DNA of 33,048 nt from Chloroflexota bacterium (lineage in GTDB: Bacteria; Chloroflexota; Anaerolineae; Aggregatilineales; Phototrophicaceae). Numbering within the stretch: position 1 is the first letter of the stretch; the number at the start of each line of letters is the position of its first letter. The position numbers and the translations under genes are program-made. This document shows, in pieces, positions 24,519 through 32,150 of this stretch. Under the pieces are notes generated by a model, which saw nothing but the letters and a program-made list of their open reading frames with translations, made no database searches and was not told where the DNA came from. The stretch is from assembly GCA_028875245.1 (NCBI GenBank), contig JAPPEU010000036.1, positions 1 through 33,048 on the forward strand. Reading direction: 5' to 3'.

Positions 24519-25107
24519 GCCCGGCCTCCCGCCTCTCCTTCAGATAACGCTCATATTCAATTTCAGCGTCAATTTCAGTTGGACGCTCATGATAATATGC
24601 CAAGGCGCCGAAGACCTGGCCAAGCGACAGGTCGTATTTCTCAGCGATGCGTTCCGGATATTTTTCTCTGTAGCGCCAGGCCACGACCACATCGGCGACG
24701 CGAACTGATGTGCCGTCAACGCAGGGGCTGCCATGATGGCGGTCCGTATCGCGGCTGATTAGCTGCAGGCTTTCAATGGTTGGCTCGTCCAACTCGACTG
24801 GCGGCGGCAATGACGCCACGGCGGCATCCGGTCCCTGCGTGTTCAGCAGGTCGTTGAAACGGTGATCAGCCGCAATTTCTTCGTCGATTTCGGGCTGGTT
24901 CTCGTAGTAGTAGGCGAGCGCCGCGTAGACCTGAGGCAGTGTGGCGGCATATCGCTGGGCGATTGTCTCGGGGCTAGGATAGTGATCTTCATCGAGATAG
25001 TCCGCCACGATGAATTTGACTTTGAGTCCTCTGCCAATCAGTGTGGCTCGGCCGCCTCTGCAGCCAGGCCGGCGCCAGATCAAGTTGATGCTTTCCATCG
25101 TTTTCAT
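24505..25107 (-). CDS. Tandem DUF433 protein (two domains), putative antitoxin
   Basis: The 200-residue protein holds two DUF433 modules. The second (about 128-180) is canonical: PCVDGTSVRVADVVVAWRY, PERIAEKYDLSLGQVFGALA and YYHERPTEID. The first (about 15-75) is divergent at its start (CRGGRATLIGRGLKV) but repeats AQRYAATLPQVYAALAYYYE and QPEID. The usual DUF433 protein has one module of about 75 residues, so this is a duplication and fusion. DUF433 is a winged-helix-like DNA-binding antitoxin domain. AAGGAG precedes ATG 25107. It overlaps the DUF5615 gene by 14 bases. Confidence 0.82.
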   Translation of the reverse strand: MKTMESINLIWRRPGCRGGRATLIGRGLKVKFIVADYLDEDHYPSPETIAQRYAATLPQVYAALAYYYENQPEIDEEIAADHRFNDLLNTQGPDAAVASLPPPVELDEPTIESLQLISRDTDRHHGSPCVDGTSVRVADVVVAWRYREKYPERIAEKYDLSLGQVFGALAYYHERPTEIDAEIEYERYLKERREAGLVPV

Positions 25108-25173
25108 GATTGTCTCCTTGTGCGGCCGACCTGCTGGATCGACCCTGCAACCCCGAAATGCGCGGAGGACGGC

Positions 25174-25524
25174 CTATGCCCCATGCTCCCGGCCGCAGCG
25201 CTCGAGCGCCCGCTGGGCCGCGCGCACATTGATCTTCGGCGCCGCGTCAATATAGAAGCGCGCCGCTTCCCGCGCCGCCGCCGCTTGACCAGCCGCCGAG
25301 CCGTCGCTGAGCTCGAACGCGTAATCGTCCGCGTCCAGGCCCGCGATCGGCTCCAGCGTGATTTCGACCACATTCTCGCGCCGGACGCGCTCCAGCTTCT
25401 TCCGCCGTTTCTCCGCCGCTTTGGCTTTGGCCGCATCGCCCAGGCCATCGTAGTAGGCGCTTAGCCGCCCCTCCATCTCGATGGCGAAGGTGAAGATGGC
25501 GCCAAATGTGTTCAGGGATGCCAT
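25174..25524 (-). CDS. Hypothetical 116-residue protein coupled to the semialdehyde dehydrogenase
   Basis: The short gene starts four bases after the dehydrogenase stop, so it is probably coupled to it. The product begins MASLNTFGAIFTFAIEMEGR, continues with a very basic helix (AKAAEKRRKKLERVRREN), a short strand segment (VVEITLEPI) and a C-terminal helical part with FYIDAAPKINVRAAQRALE. The opening resembles the first helix of rubrerythrin or ferritin-like bundles, but the metal ligands are not complete, so I do not assign a function. It is probably cytosolic. A role as accessory or regulatory subunit of the dehydrogenase is a guess from the spacing. Confidence 0.65.
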   Translation of the reverse strand: MASLNTFGAIFTFAIEMEGRLSAYYDGLGDAAKAKAAEKRRKKLERVRRENVVEITLEPIAGLDADDYAFELSDGSAAGQAAAAREAARFYIDAAPKINVRAAQRALERCGREHGA

Positions 25525-25528
25525 CGCG

Positions 25529-26980
25529 CTAGACCCAGCGCTCAATGACAATCTTGCGCTCGGTGTAGAACTCGATTGAGTCCATGCCTTGCCCGTGCAG
25601 GTCGCCGAAGAATGAGTCCTTCTGGCCGCCGAAGGGGAAGGAGGCTGAAGGCGCCGCCACACCGATATTGACGCCGATGTTGCCGGCGTTGACGCTGTAC
25701 TTGAATTCGCGGGCGTATTTGCCGTTGTTGGTGAAGATGCTGGCGGCATTGCCATAGCGGCTCTGATTGATGATATCGACCGCGTCTTCGAAATCATCGG
25801 CCTTCATCAGCGAGAGCACGGGCCCAAAGACCTCTTCCGTCGCCATGACAGTATTCGGCTGCACATCGGCGATCAGCGTCGGGCCAACCCAGGAGCCGTC
25901 TTCGAAGCCATCAACGCTCAAGCCGCGCCCATCCACCACGACATCGGCGCCTTCGCCCTCGCTCTGCCCGATCATGGATTCAATGCGGTTCACCGCCGCG
26001 TCGCTGATGACCGTGCCCATCTGCGTCGTCTCATCCAAACCGTAGCCCACTTTCAAAGCCGAGACTTGTTTCGCCAGCTCGTCCTTGAGTTGGTCGTAAG
26101 CATCGCCGACGCCAACCGCGACCGCCGCCGCCAAGCAGCGCTGCCCGGCGCAGCCATAAGCCGCGCCCAGGATGTTCTTGACGCTGGCTTCGATATCGGC
26201 ATCGGGCATGACGGCGATGTAATTCTTGGCGCCGCCCTGCGCTTGAACGCGCTTGCCGTTGCGCGTGCAGGTCTCATAGATGATCTTCGCCACCGGGCTG
26301 GAGCCGACGAAAGAGACGCCCGTAACATCCGGGTGCTCCATCAGCGCCGTCGCCGACGGCACGCCGCCATTGACCAGATTGACCACGCCTTCCGGCAGAT
26401 CCAGTTCATCCAGCATCTCGAATAAGAATTCAGTCGCGAGCGGTGTCTGCGGCGATGGTTTCAGGATGAAGGTGTTGCCGCAAGTGATGGCGGTCGGCAA
26501 GAACCAGAGCGGCACCATGAAAGGAAAATTGAAGGGCGTGATGGCGGCGAAGACGCCGGCCGGCTGCCGCAGGGTCGTCTCGTCAATGCCCGAGCTGATA
26601 TCTTCCAGCCCGTCGCTGCGCATCAGCACCGGCACACTCATAGCGAAGTCGATGCTTTCGATGGCGCGCCGCACTTCGCCCCGCGCTTCGTCCATCGTCT
26701 TGCCATGCTCCCGCACCACAATCTGCGAGACCTTTTCGAATTCCTCCTCCACCATCACCTTGAAATGGTGCATATACTGAGCCCGCACAAGCACAGGCGT
26801 ACTGCGCCACTCCTCGAAGGCGACTTTCGCGGCTTCAACCGCAACAGCCACATCCTCCGGCGTCGAATCGGGACAATTCGCCAAATGCTCACATGTGGCC
26901 GGATCATGCACCGGCGTGAAGTTCGCTGCGCCTGATTCGACCCATTCGCCATTTACATAATTCTTGATCGTCCTGCTCAT
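25529..26980 (-). CDS. mmsA: CoA-acylating (methyl)malonate-semialdehyde dehydrogenase
   Basis: The 483-residue aldehyde dehydrogenase has FNFPFMVPLWFLP (150-162), FILKPS (Lys174), the catalytic cysteine in GCAGQRCLA (Cys282) and the hallmark FPFGGQKDSFFGDLHGQG near the C-terminus. The usual general-base glutamate loop is replaced by QGGAKNY, as in MmsA enzymes, which release acyl-CoA rather than free acid. The expected reaction is malonate semialdehyde plus CoA and NAD to acetyl-CoA, CO2 and NADH. Valine or inositol degradation is the other known use, but the adjacent beta-alanine-type aminotransferase supports malonate semialdehyde. GAAGGAG precedes ATG 26980. It is the first gene of the minus-strand run, divergent from the aminotransferase. 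Confidence 0.92.
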   Translation of the reverse strand: MSRTIKNYVNGEWVESGAANFTPVHDPATCEHLANCPDSTPEDVAVAVEAAKVAFEEWRSTPVLVRAQYMHHFKVMVEEEFEKVSQIVVREHGKTMDEARGEVRRAIESIDFAMSVPVLMRSDGLEDISSGIDETTLRQPAGVFAAITPFNFPFMVPLWFLPTAITCGNTFILKPSPQTPLATEFLFEMLDELDLPEGVVNLVNGGVPSATALMEHPDVTGVSFVGSSPVAKIIYETCTRNGKRVQAQGGAKNYIAVMPDADIEASVKNILGAAYGCAGQRCLAAAVAVGVGDAYDQLKDELAKQVSALKVGYGLDETTQMGTVISDAAVNRIESMIGQSEGEGADVVVDGRGLSVDGFEDGSWVGPTLIADVQPNTVMATEEVFGPVLSLMKADDFEDAVDIINQSRYGNAASIFTNNGKYAREFKYSVNAGNIGVNIGVAAPSASFPFGGQKDSFFGDLHGQGMDSIEFYTERKIVIERWV

Positions 26981-27016
26981 TTCTCGCTCCTTCGGGCGGC
27001 TCGTCAAGTCACAAGA

Positions 27017-27040
27017 CTGCGGACCGTCGGTCGCCCCTGC
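27017..27040. repeat. Partial dispersed palindromic repeat
   Basis: GACCGTCGGTCGCCCCTGC has the palindrome centre and right arm of the family but lacks a good left arm. It is in the leader between the divergent promoter region and the dehydrogenase gene. Confidence 0.4.
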
Positions 27041-27088
27041 ATTTAGTTTCTGCGCATACTAATATCATACTCGAATCAATAGCAGATT

Positions 27089-27117
27089 TTGGATACCCGG
27101 CGCTGCTATTGTACAAT
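27089..27117 (+). promoter_or_regulatory. Sigma70-type promoter (TTGGAT-17-TACAAT) of the aminotransferase
   Basis: TTGGAT (27089-27094) and TACAAT (27112-27117), spaced exactly 17 bases, precede the aminotransferase start at 27192. The -10 box overlaps the first TTGTACAA palindrome, so a bound repressor would block it. Confidence 0.6.
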
Positions 27118-27140
27118 TTGAATGGAGCGCCATTGTACAA
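27108..27140. promoter_or_regulatory. Twin TTGTACAA palindromes, putative operator pair
   Basis: TTGTACAA occurs at 27109-27116 (within the 10-bp palindrome ATTGTACAAT) and at 27133-27140, centres 24 bases apart. The first overlaps the -10 box and the second lies just after the expected start point. Palindromes of this form are typical of GntR-like or similar dimeric repressors; no regulator gene is in the window. Confidence 0.55.
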
Positions 27141-27191
27141 CATCGCTGTGCCGATTGCTTTCATCAATCGGCGGGACACAGGAGACCTTGC

Positions 27192-28481
27192 ATGACAACT
27201 TCTGCCGAGATCATGGAACGCTATAAACAGGTGATGTTTCCCGCCGCCGTTCCTTATCACGGGGACGCGCCGCTCATCGCCGACCACGCCAAAGATCAAT
27301 ATATCTGGGACATTGACGGAAAGCGCTATCTCGATTTCTTCGGCGGCATCCTGACCGTGTCCGTCGGGCACTGCAATGACGAGATCACCGAGCGCGCGCT
27401 TGCGCAGCTGCGCAAGCTGCAGCATACCTCGACGATCTATGTCAATGAGAACATGGTGCGGCTGGCGGAAAAAGTGGCTGAACTCACGCCCGGCCGGCTT
27501 CAAAAATGTTTCTTCACCAACAGCGGCACCGAAGCCAACGAGACCGCGGTGCTGGCCGCGCGCATGTTCACCGGGGTTCCCGTCGTCATCACCCTGCGCC
27601 ATGCTTACTCCGGGCGCTCGCAGCTGGCGATGAGCCTGACCGCGCATGGCGCCTGGCGGCTCGGCGGTGTGGTCGATCCCTACGTGAAACATGTGCGCAA
27701 TCCCTACACTTTTCGCGCGCCGGCCGGCTTGAGCCCCGAGCAGGTCGTCGACCTCTGCGTGCAGGATCTCGAGGAGACCATCGCCACCACCACCGACGGT
27801 CGCATCGCCGCCTTCATGGCCGAACCGATCCAAGGCGTCGGCGGTTTCATCGTGCCGCCCGCCGATTATTTCCAGCGCGTCCTGCCAATTGTGCGCGCGG
27901 CCGGCGGCGTTTTCATTTCGGATGAAGTGCAGACCGGCTGGGGGCGCACCGGCGAGAACTGGTTCGGCATCGAGCACTGGGGCGTCGAGCCGGATATCAT
28001 GACCTTCGCCAAGGGCATGGGCAACGGCAGTCCCATCGGCTGCACCGTCTCGACGCCGGAAATCGCCGATGCGGTGGCGGGGCTGACATTTTCGACATTC
28101 GGCGGCAATCCGGTGACGATGGCGACCACGCTGGCGACCATCGACTATATGGAAGCGCATGACACGCCTGCCAATTGCGCCCTTCAGGGCGAGCGCATGG
28201 CGGGCAAGCTGGCCGAGTTCGCCGCCGAATTTCCCATCATCGGCGAATCGCGCGGCATGGGGCTGATGCAAGCCCTTGAAATCGTCCAGCCGGGGGGCAT
28301 CGAGCCGGACGCGGCCCGCACAGTCGCCTTCGTCGATGCCTGTAAAGAGAAAGGCTTGCTGCTGGGCAAAGGCGGTCTTTACGGCAATGTCGTGCGCATC
28401 GCCCCGCATTTGAATGTAGCAGCCGAGGACATGGACATCGCAATGGATATCGTCGCCAGCGCGCTGGCGGAAGTGTCTTAG
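27192..28481 (+). CDS. Class III aminotransferase, beta-alanine/alanine-glyoxylate type
   Basis: The 429-residue PLP enzyme has YLDFFGGILTVSVGH (46-60), TNSGTEANE (109-117), AEPIQGVGG (210-218), SDEVQTGWGRTG (243-254) and the Schiff-base lysine in FAKGMGNGSPIG (Lys274). The FFGGI and EPIQGVGGF forms are those of AGXT2-like enzymes that transaminate beta-alanine, 3-aminoisobutyrate or alanine with pyruvate or glyoxylate. In context the product would be malonate semialdehyde, feeding the divergent dehydrogenase. AGGAGA precedes ATG 27192. GABA or 3-aminoisobutyrate specificity is not excluded. Its stop codon runs directly into a palindrome (28481-28527), and the transporter genes follow on the same strand. 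Confidence 0.9.
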   Translation: MTTSAEIMERYKQVMFPAAVPYHGDAPLIADHAKDQYIWDIDGKRYLDFFGGILTVSVGHCNDEITERALAQLRKLQHTSTIYVNENMVRLAEKVAELTPGRLQKCFFTNSGTEANETAVLAARMFTGVPVVITLRHAYSGRSQLAMSLTAHGAWRLGGVVDPYVKHVRNPYTFRAPAGLSPEQVVDLCVQDLEETIATTTDGRIAAFMAEPIQGVGGFIVPPADYFQRVLPIVRAAGGVFISDEVQTGWGRTGENWFGIEHWGVEPDIMTFAKGMGNGSPIGCTVSTPEIADAVAGLTFSTFGGNPVTMATTLATIDYMEAHDTPANCALQGERMAGKLAEFAAEFPIIGESRGMGLMQALEIVQPGGIEPDAARTVAFVDACKEKGLLLGKGGLYGNVVRIAPHLNVAAEDMDIAMDIVASALAEVS

Positions 28482-28527
28482 CCCCTATAAGAGGTATTCG
28501 TAGGGGCGAGCCGGTGGCTCGCCCGCC
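28481..28527. repeat. Palindromic repeat cluster after the aminotransferase
   Basis: GCCCCTA (28481-28487) pairs with TAGGGGC (28501-28507), and the full family unit GTAGGGGCGAGCCGGTGGC followed by TCGCCC lies at 28500-28527. The alternative hairpins would form immediately after the stop codon and may stabilise or attenuate the transcript before the transporter genes. Confidence 0.6.
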
Positions 28528-28620
28528 GGAACGCAAAGATTGGTGGGAGGAGTCTTGGCTCGCCGATAGCTGAACACCGATGTCAACTATTGTTTGTCAC
28601 TGAATACGACTCGATTCTTG

Positions 28621-30372
28621 ATGACCGATTTCAGCGCAGAACCATCGTCCCCAGATACCCGCTTGCAGCGCTTGCGCAAACCGGTCCTGCTGGCTTTGAC
28701 GCTGTTGGCGCTCGCGCTGGTCCTCAACGCCATGGGCGCCTCGGGCGGCTTGGAGCTGCATGAAGAAGCCCTGGTCGAGTCCACTCTGGGGAAACTGGCC
28801 ATCTGGATGGCGGACCAGAGCGGCAACGAGCCGGATGAGATTCTGTCGCCGCTGGCGCAGTACGCTGACAACTGGGCGAATGAATTGGGCGCGGAGGAGC
28901 TCGACCCGGCGCTGCTCTTCGCCGGCATCCGCAACTTCCGCATCTTGTATTACGGCGCGATCATTCTGCTGCTCGTCTATGCCGTCATGGCCATCGTCCT
29001 GCGGCCAAATCGACTGCAGAAACTCTACTTCATCGCCATTTTGATGTTGGACGCGCTGCTGTTCCTCGTCCCCACAATCGAAGGGAGCGCCGCGCTGCCA
29101 TTGATGGTCGCCGCGGTGCTGATCTTGTTGCTGGCGCTGGCGGCGGCGCCCGGCCGGGTCAGCCGAGCGCTTGGTTTCTTTCTGGCGCTGTCGTTTCTGT
29201 TGGCCGGCTGGGAAGCGAGCAAAGCCTTCGCCAATTCAGTCTCCTACAAAATCCTGCTGCCGCAGCCGAGCTGGACCTATCGGACGGAACCGACTATGGA
29301 AGCGGCGCTGGATGCGCTCCTCGCCGGCGACGTGGATTATGTCATCGCCGATCGCAAGGATCTCGACGATTTGATGCCGCCACACCCGGCCAAGGACGAT
29401 GACAGCGCGGCGCTGCCTTACCCTGAACTGCGCTATTTGGCGAACCTCGACCGGCGCGAGGGCGTCGCTATTCTGCCGATCACGCCGGCTTTCCCCGGGC
29501 GCTTGAGCATCGCCGTTCGCCTGGAAGACCTGCCCCAAAGCGCGTCGGTGCAGGCCCTCTACGACGAGAGGATTGCCGCGGTCGCCGGCGAATTTGCCGA
29601 TGCGAAATTCCTCAACCGGCCGCGAAGCCTGGTGCTATTCGATCTGAAGATCCTCAATGACTTGAACCTGCCGCATTTGCAGATGATCGCGGAAGCCTTC
29701 CTGCAGCCGGCGCGCCGCAACGGTGAATTGCTGCTTTTGCGCATCCTCGCCGACGCCGGCATCTATACCTTCAGCGAGGCGATCTTCGGTTTCATCTTCG
29801 GCGCTGTGTTGGGCTTTATGCTGGGCTCGGTCTTCGCCCATTCCCGCTTGATGGAGCGCGGTCTGCTGCCTTATGTCGTGGCGTCGCAAACGGTGCCGAT
29901 CCTGGCGATCGCGCCGATGGTGGTGATCTGGCTGGGGGCGGGCCAGCTTTCGGTGGCTGTCATCGCCGCCTATTTGACCTTCTTCCCGGTGACCATCAAT
30001 ACCTTGCGCGGCTTGCGTTCGCCGGCGGCCGAACAGGTCGAATTGATGCGCTCCTACGCGTCGAGCCGCTGGACAATCATGTGGAAGCTGCGCCTGCCCG
30101 CTGCCTTGCCCTATATCTTCACCGCCTTGAAAGTCTCCGCGACAGCGAGCGTGGTTGGCGCGATCATCGGCGAGCTGCCCTCCGGCATCGGCGACGGACT
30201 GGGGCGGGCGATACTCGATTTCAGCTCTGATTACAGCATGGTCTCGACGCCTAAATTATGGGCGTCGATCGTAATGGCGGCGGCTGTCGGCATTATCTTC
30301 TTCGTCGCCGTCAGCCTGGCCGAGCGTTTTCTCTTGCGCGGCTATGTTCGTACTGTGGACGGGAGTGGATAA
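28621..30372 (+). CDS. ABC transporter permease (NitT/TauT, SsuC-like) with extra N-terminal membrane and soluble region
   Basis: The protein is about 583 residues, roughly twice the usual 250-280. The C-terminal half (about 375-570) is a standard permease with TVPILAIAPMVVIWLGAG and the ATPase-coupling EAA loop (470-505, including MRSYASSRWTIMWKLRLPAA). The N-terminal half has hydrophobic helices at about 21-39, 110-128, 135-153, 158-177 and 183-200, then a soluble segment (205-370). That segment contains TMEAALDALLAGDVDYVIAD, resembling a piece of a periplasmic binding protein. It may replace the absent separate binding protein. ATG 28621 is used; TTG 28594 is possible, and neither has a clear ribosome-binding site. 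It precedes the ATPase by about 90 bases. Confidence 0.85.
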   Translation: MTDFSAEPSSPDTRLQRLRKPVLLALTLLALALVLNAMGASGGLELHEEALVESTLGKLAIWMADQSGNEPDEILSPLAQYADNWANELGAEELDPALLFAGIRNFRILYYGAIILLLVYAVMAIVLRPNRLQKLYFIAILMLDALLFLVPTIEGSAALPLMVAAVLILLLALAAAPGRVSRALGFFLALSFLLAGWEASKAFANSVSYKILLPQPSWTYRTEPTMEAALDALLAGDVDYVIADRKDLDDLMPPHPAKDDDSAALPYPELRYLANLDRREGVAILPITPAFPGRLSIAVRLEDLPQSASVQALYDERIAAVAGEFADAKFLNRPRSLVLFDLKILNDLNLPHLQMIAEAFLQPARRNGELLLLRILADAGIYTFSEAIFGFIFGAVLGFMLGSVFAHSRLMERGLLPYVVASQTVPILAIAPMVVIWLGAGQLSVAVIAAYLTFFPVTINTLRGLRSPAAEQVELMRSYASSRWTIMWKLRLPAALPYIFTALKVSATASVVGAIIGELPSGIGDGLGRAILDFSSDYSMVSTPKLWASIVMAAAVGIIFFVAVSLAERFLLRGYVRTVDGSG

Positions 30373-30392
30373 ACGATGTTGCTCACATGCGT

Positions 30393-30452
30393 TCCCCCCA
30401 TCTCCCGGCCCCTTCCCGTCATAGAGATGGCAGGAGGGGTTTGGGCTGGGGG
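30393..30452. repeat. GC-rich hairpin between permease and ATPase genes
   Basis: CCCCCC and GGCCCCTTCC in the left half pair with GGAGGGG and GGGGGG in the right half, around GTCATAGAGATGGCA. It is related to 8208-8255. It lies inside a transporter operon just before the ATPase start, and its G-rich end supplies the only ribosome-binding-like sequence there. Confidence 0.55.
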
Positions 30453-30461
30453 GCGCTGTTC

Positions 30462-31262
30462 ATGATCGCCATCGCCGCAAGCGGCATCAACAAAATCTTT
30501 AATCCAGGCTCGGACGCGGAAGTGGTCGCCCTGCAGGATGTCAACCTTGAAGTCGAGGCGGGCGAATTCATCTCGCTGATCGGGCCCTCCGGCTGTGGCA
30601 AATCCACCTTGATGCGCTTGATTGGCGATCTCCTGGCGCCTTCCTCCGGCGAGCTGCTTGTGAATGGCATGCCGCCGCATGAGGCGCGGCAGAGGCGCCA
30701 GTATGGCATGGTCTTCCAGGCGGCCACGCTCTACGAGTGGAGAAGCGTCATCACAAATGTGGAGCTGCCGCTCGAGGTGATGGGCTACCCAAAGGCGGAA
30801 AGGCGCGCTCTGGCGCAAGACAAGCTGCGGATGGTTGAGTTGGCGGACTTCGCGGAGCACTATCCCTGGCAATTGTCCGGCGGCATGCAGCAGCGCGTGT
30901 CGATCGCGCGGGCTCTCGTTTTTGACCCGTCGGTCCTGCTGATGGACGAGCCCTTCGGCGCGCTGGACGAATTCACGCGCGAGCGGATGAACCTTGAGCT
31001 GCTCAAGATTTGGCGGCAAACCGGCAAGACGATCGTCTTTGTGACGCATAGCATCTCCGAAGCGGTCTTCCTTTCGAAGCGCATCGTTGTCATGTCGCCG
31101 CGTCCGGGGCGCATCACCGAAATCGTCGACAATACCTTGCCGTACCCGCGCGACTTCAATACCCGCAGCGACCCCGCCTATCATGAGTTGGTGGCCAAAG
31201 TGCGCGACCTGCTGCGCGATGCCGCCGGGACCGATTCAACGGGGGCGGACGAGGTGGAATGA
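30462..31262 (+). CDS. ABC transporter ATPase (NitT/TauT, SsuB/TauB-like)
   Basis: The 266-residue ATPase has Walker A GPSGCGKST (41-49), the Q-loop VFQAATLYEW (Gln86), signature LSGGMQQR (138-145), Walker B with D-loop VLLMDEPFGALDE (158-170) and switch FVTHSISEA (His196). The layout is that of nitrate, sulfonate or taurine-type importers and of ThiZ/pyrimidine-precursor ATPases. The start at 30462 (MIAIAASGINKIFN) matches the first beta-strand of the family; upstream in-frame sequence belongs to the permease end and the GC-rich repeat and is rejected. It overlaps the next permease gene by four bases (ATGA). Being in the same run as the aminotransferase, it may import a pyrimidine or ureide; the substrate is unproven. 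Confidence 0.92.
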   Translation: MIAIAASGINKIFNPGSDAEVVALQDVNLEVEAGEFISLIGPSGCGKSTLMRLIGDLLAPSSGELLVNGMPPHEARQRRQYGMVFQAATLYEWRSVITNVELPLEVMGYPKAERRALAQDKLRMVELADFAEHYPWQLSGGMQQRVSIARALVFDPSVLLMDEPFGALDEFTRERMNLELLKIWRQTGKTIVFVTHSISEAVFLSKRIVVMSPRPGRITEIVDNTLPYPRDFNTRSDPAYHELVAKVRDLLRDAAGTDSTGADEVE

Positions 31263-32107
31263 TGACAGGGGCAAAAGCGCAAAACGCCACGGCAATTTCA
31301 GTTGGCCTCCGCCGGCGTCTGCTCTATTACTTCCCCACCATCGCGATAGCCATCGCTGTAATCGCCCTTTGGGAGATTATTGTCCTCATTTTCAACATTC
31401 AGCAATTCCTCTTGCCAAGGCCATCGGCCATCTTCGCCGAATTTATGCTGCAAGTCGACTTGTGGCTGCGGCCGGACGAGCGTTCCATTCTGTTTGACGC
31501 GGGCGGCGCCACGTTCTGGGAGGCATTCGGCGGTTTCGCCATTGGCTGCGGGGGCGGCATCCTGGTGGCGCTGATCACATCGCGCTGGACTATCGTGAGC
31601 GAAGCGACCATGCCCTTCGCCATCGCCGCCAATTCCGTGCCGATCATCGCCTTCGCCCCCATCATGAACAATTGGTTTGGCATAACGAACCCGGCGTCGA
31701 AGATGGCGATCGTTTCGATCATCGTCTTCTTCCCGACTATGATCAATACGGTGCGCGGTTTGACATTGGTGGATCTGAACCAGCTGGAGCTGATGCATTC
31801 TTATGCCGCCACGCCGGCGCATATCATGTTCAAACTGCGCCTGAAAAATGCCCTGCCCTATATATTCAGCGCCCTGCGCGTCGCCAGCGCGCTCAGTTTG
31901 GTCGGCGCCGTGGTCGCGGAGTTCTTCGGCGGCCCGCGGGCGACGCTCGGCGTTTACATCACGCAGGAAGCGAGCGCCTTCGATTTCGCGAAGGCCTGGA
32001 CCGCCATCATGCTCGCTTCCTTGATCGGCATTTCTTTTTATCTGGTGGTGTTGATTGCGGAGAGGCGGCTGATGCCCTGGCACGTCTCGTTTCGGGAGGC
32101 GGACTGA
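31259..32107 (+). CDS. ABC transporter permease (NitT/TauT, SsuC/TauC-like)
   Basis: The 282-residue membrane protein has about six hydrophobic helices, a first one near 23-46 followed by the family motif FLLPRPSAIFAEF (50-62), then NSVPIIAFAPIMNNWFG (125-141) and the EAA loop around HSYAATPAHIMFKLRLKNAL (180-199). It overlaps the ATPase stop by ATGA, so the two are coupled. With the larger permease at 28621-30372 it would form a heterodimeric channel; two unlike permeases in one system are known in this transporter class. No separate binding-protein gene follows; the next gene is on the other strand. Confidence 0.91.
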   Translation: MMTGAKAQNATAISVGLRRRLLYYFPTIAIAIAVIALWEIIVLIFNIQQFLLPRPSAIFAEFMLQVDLWLRPDERSILFDAGGATFWEAFGGFAIGCGGGILVALITSRWTIVSEATMPFAIAANSVPIIAFAPIMNNWFGITNPASKMAIVSIIVFFPTMINTVRGLTLVDLNQLELMHSYAATPAHIMFKLRLKNALPYIFSALRVASALSLVGAVVAEFFGGPRATLGVYITQEASAFDFAKAWTAIMLASLIGISFYLVVLIAERRLMPWHVSFREAD

Positions 32108-32150
32108 TAATGCGCGCGCGAATCAGGTTCAATCACCCGCCAGGCATCTG

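Noticed and set aside
30258..30461. Upstream extension of the ABC ATPase
   Set aside because: It would read through the permease end and the GC-rich repeat in another frame; the family's first strand starts at 30462.
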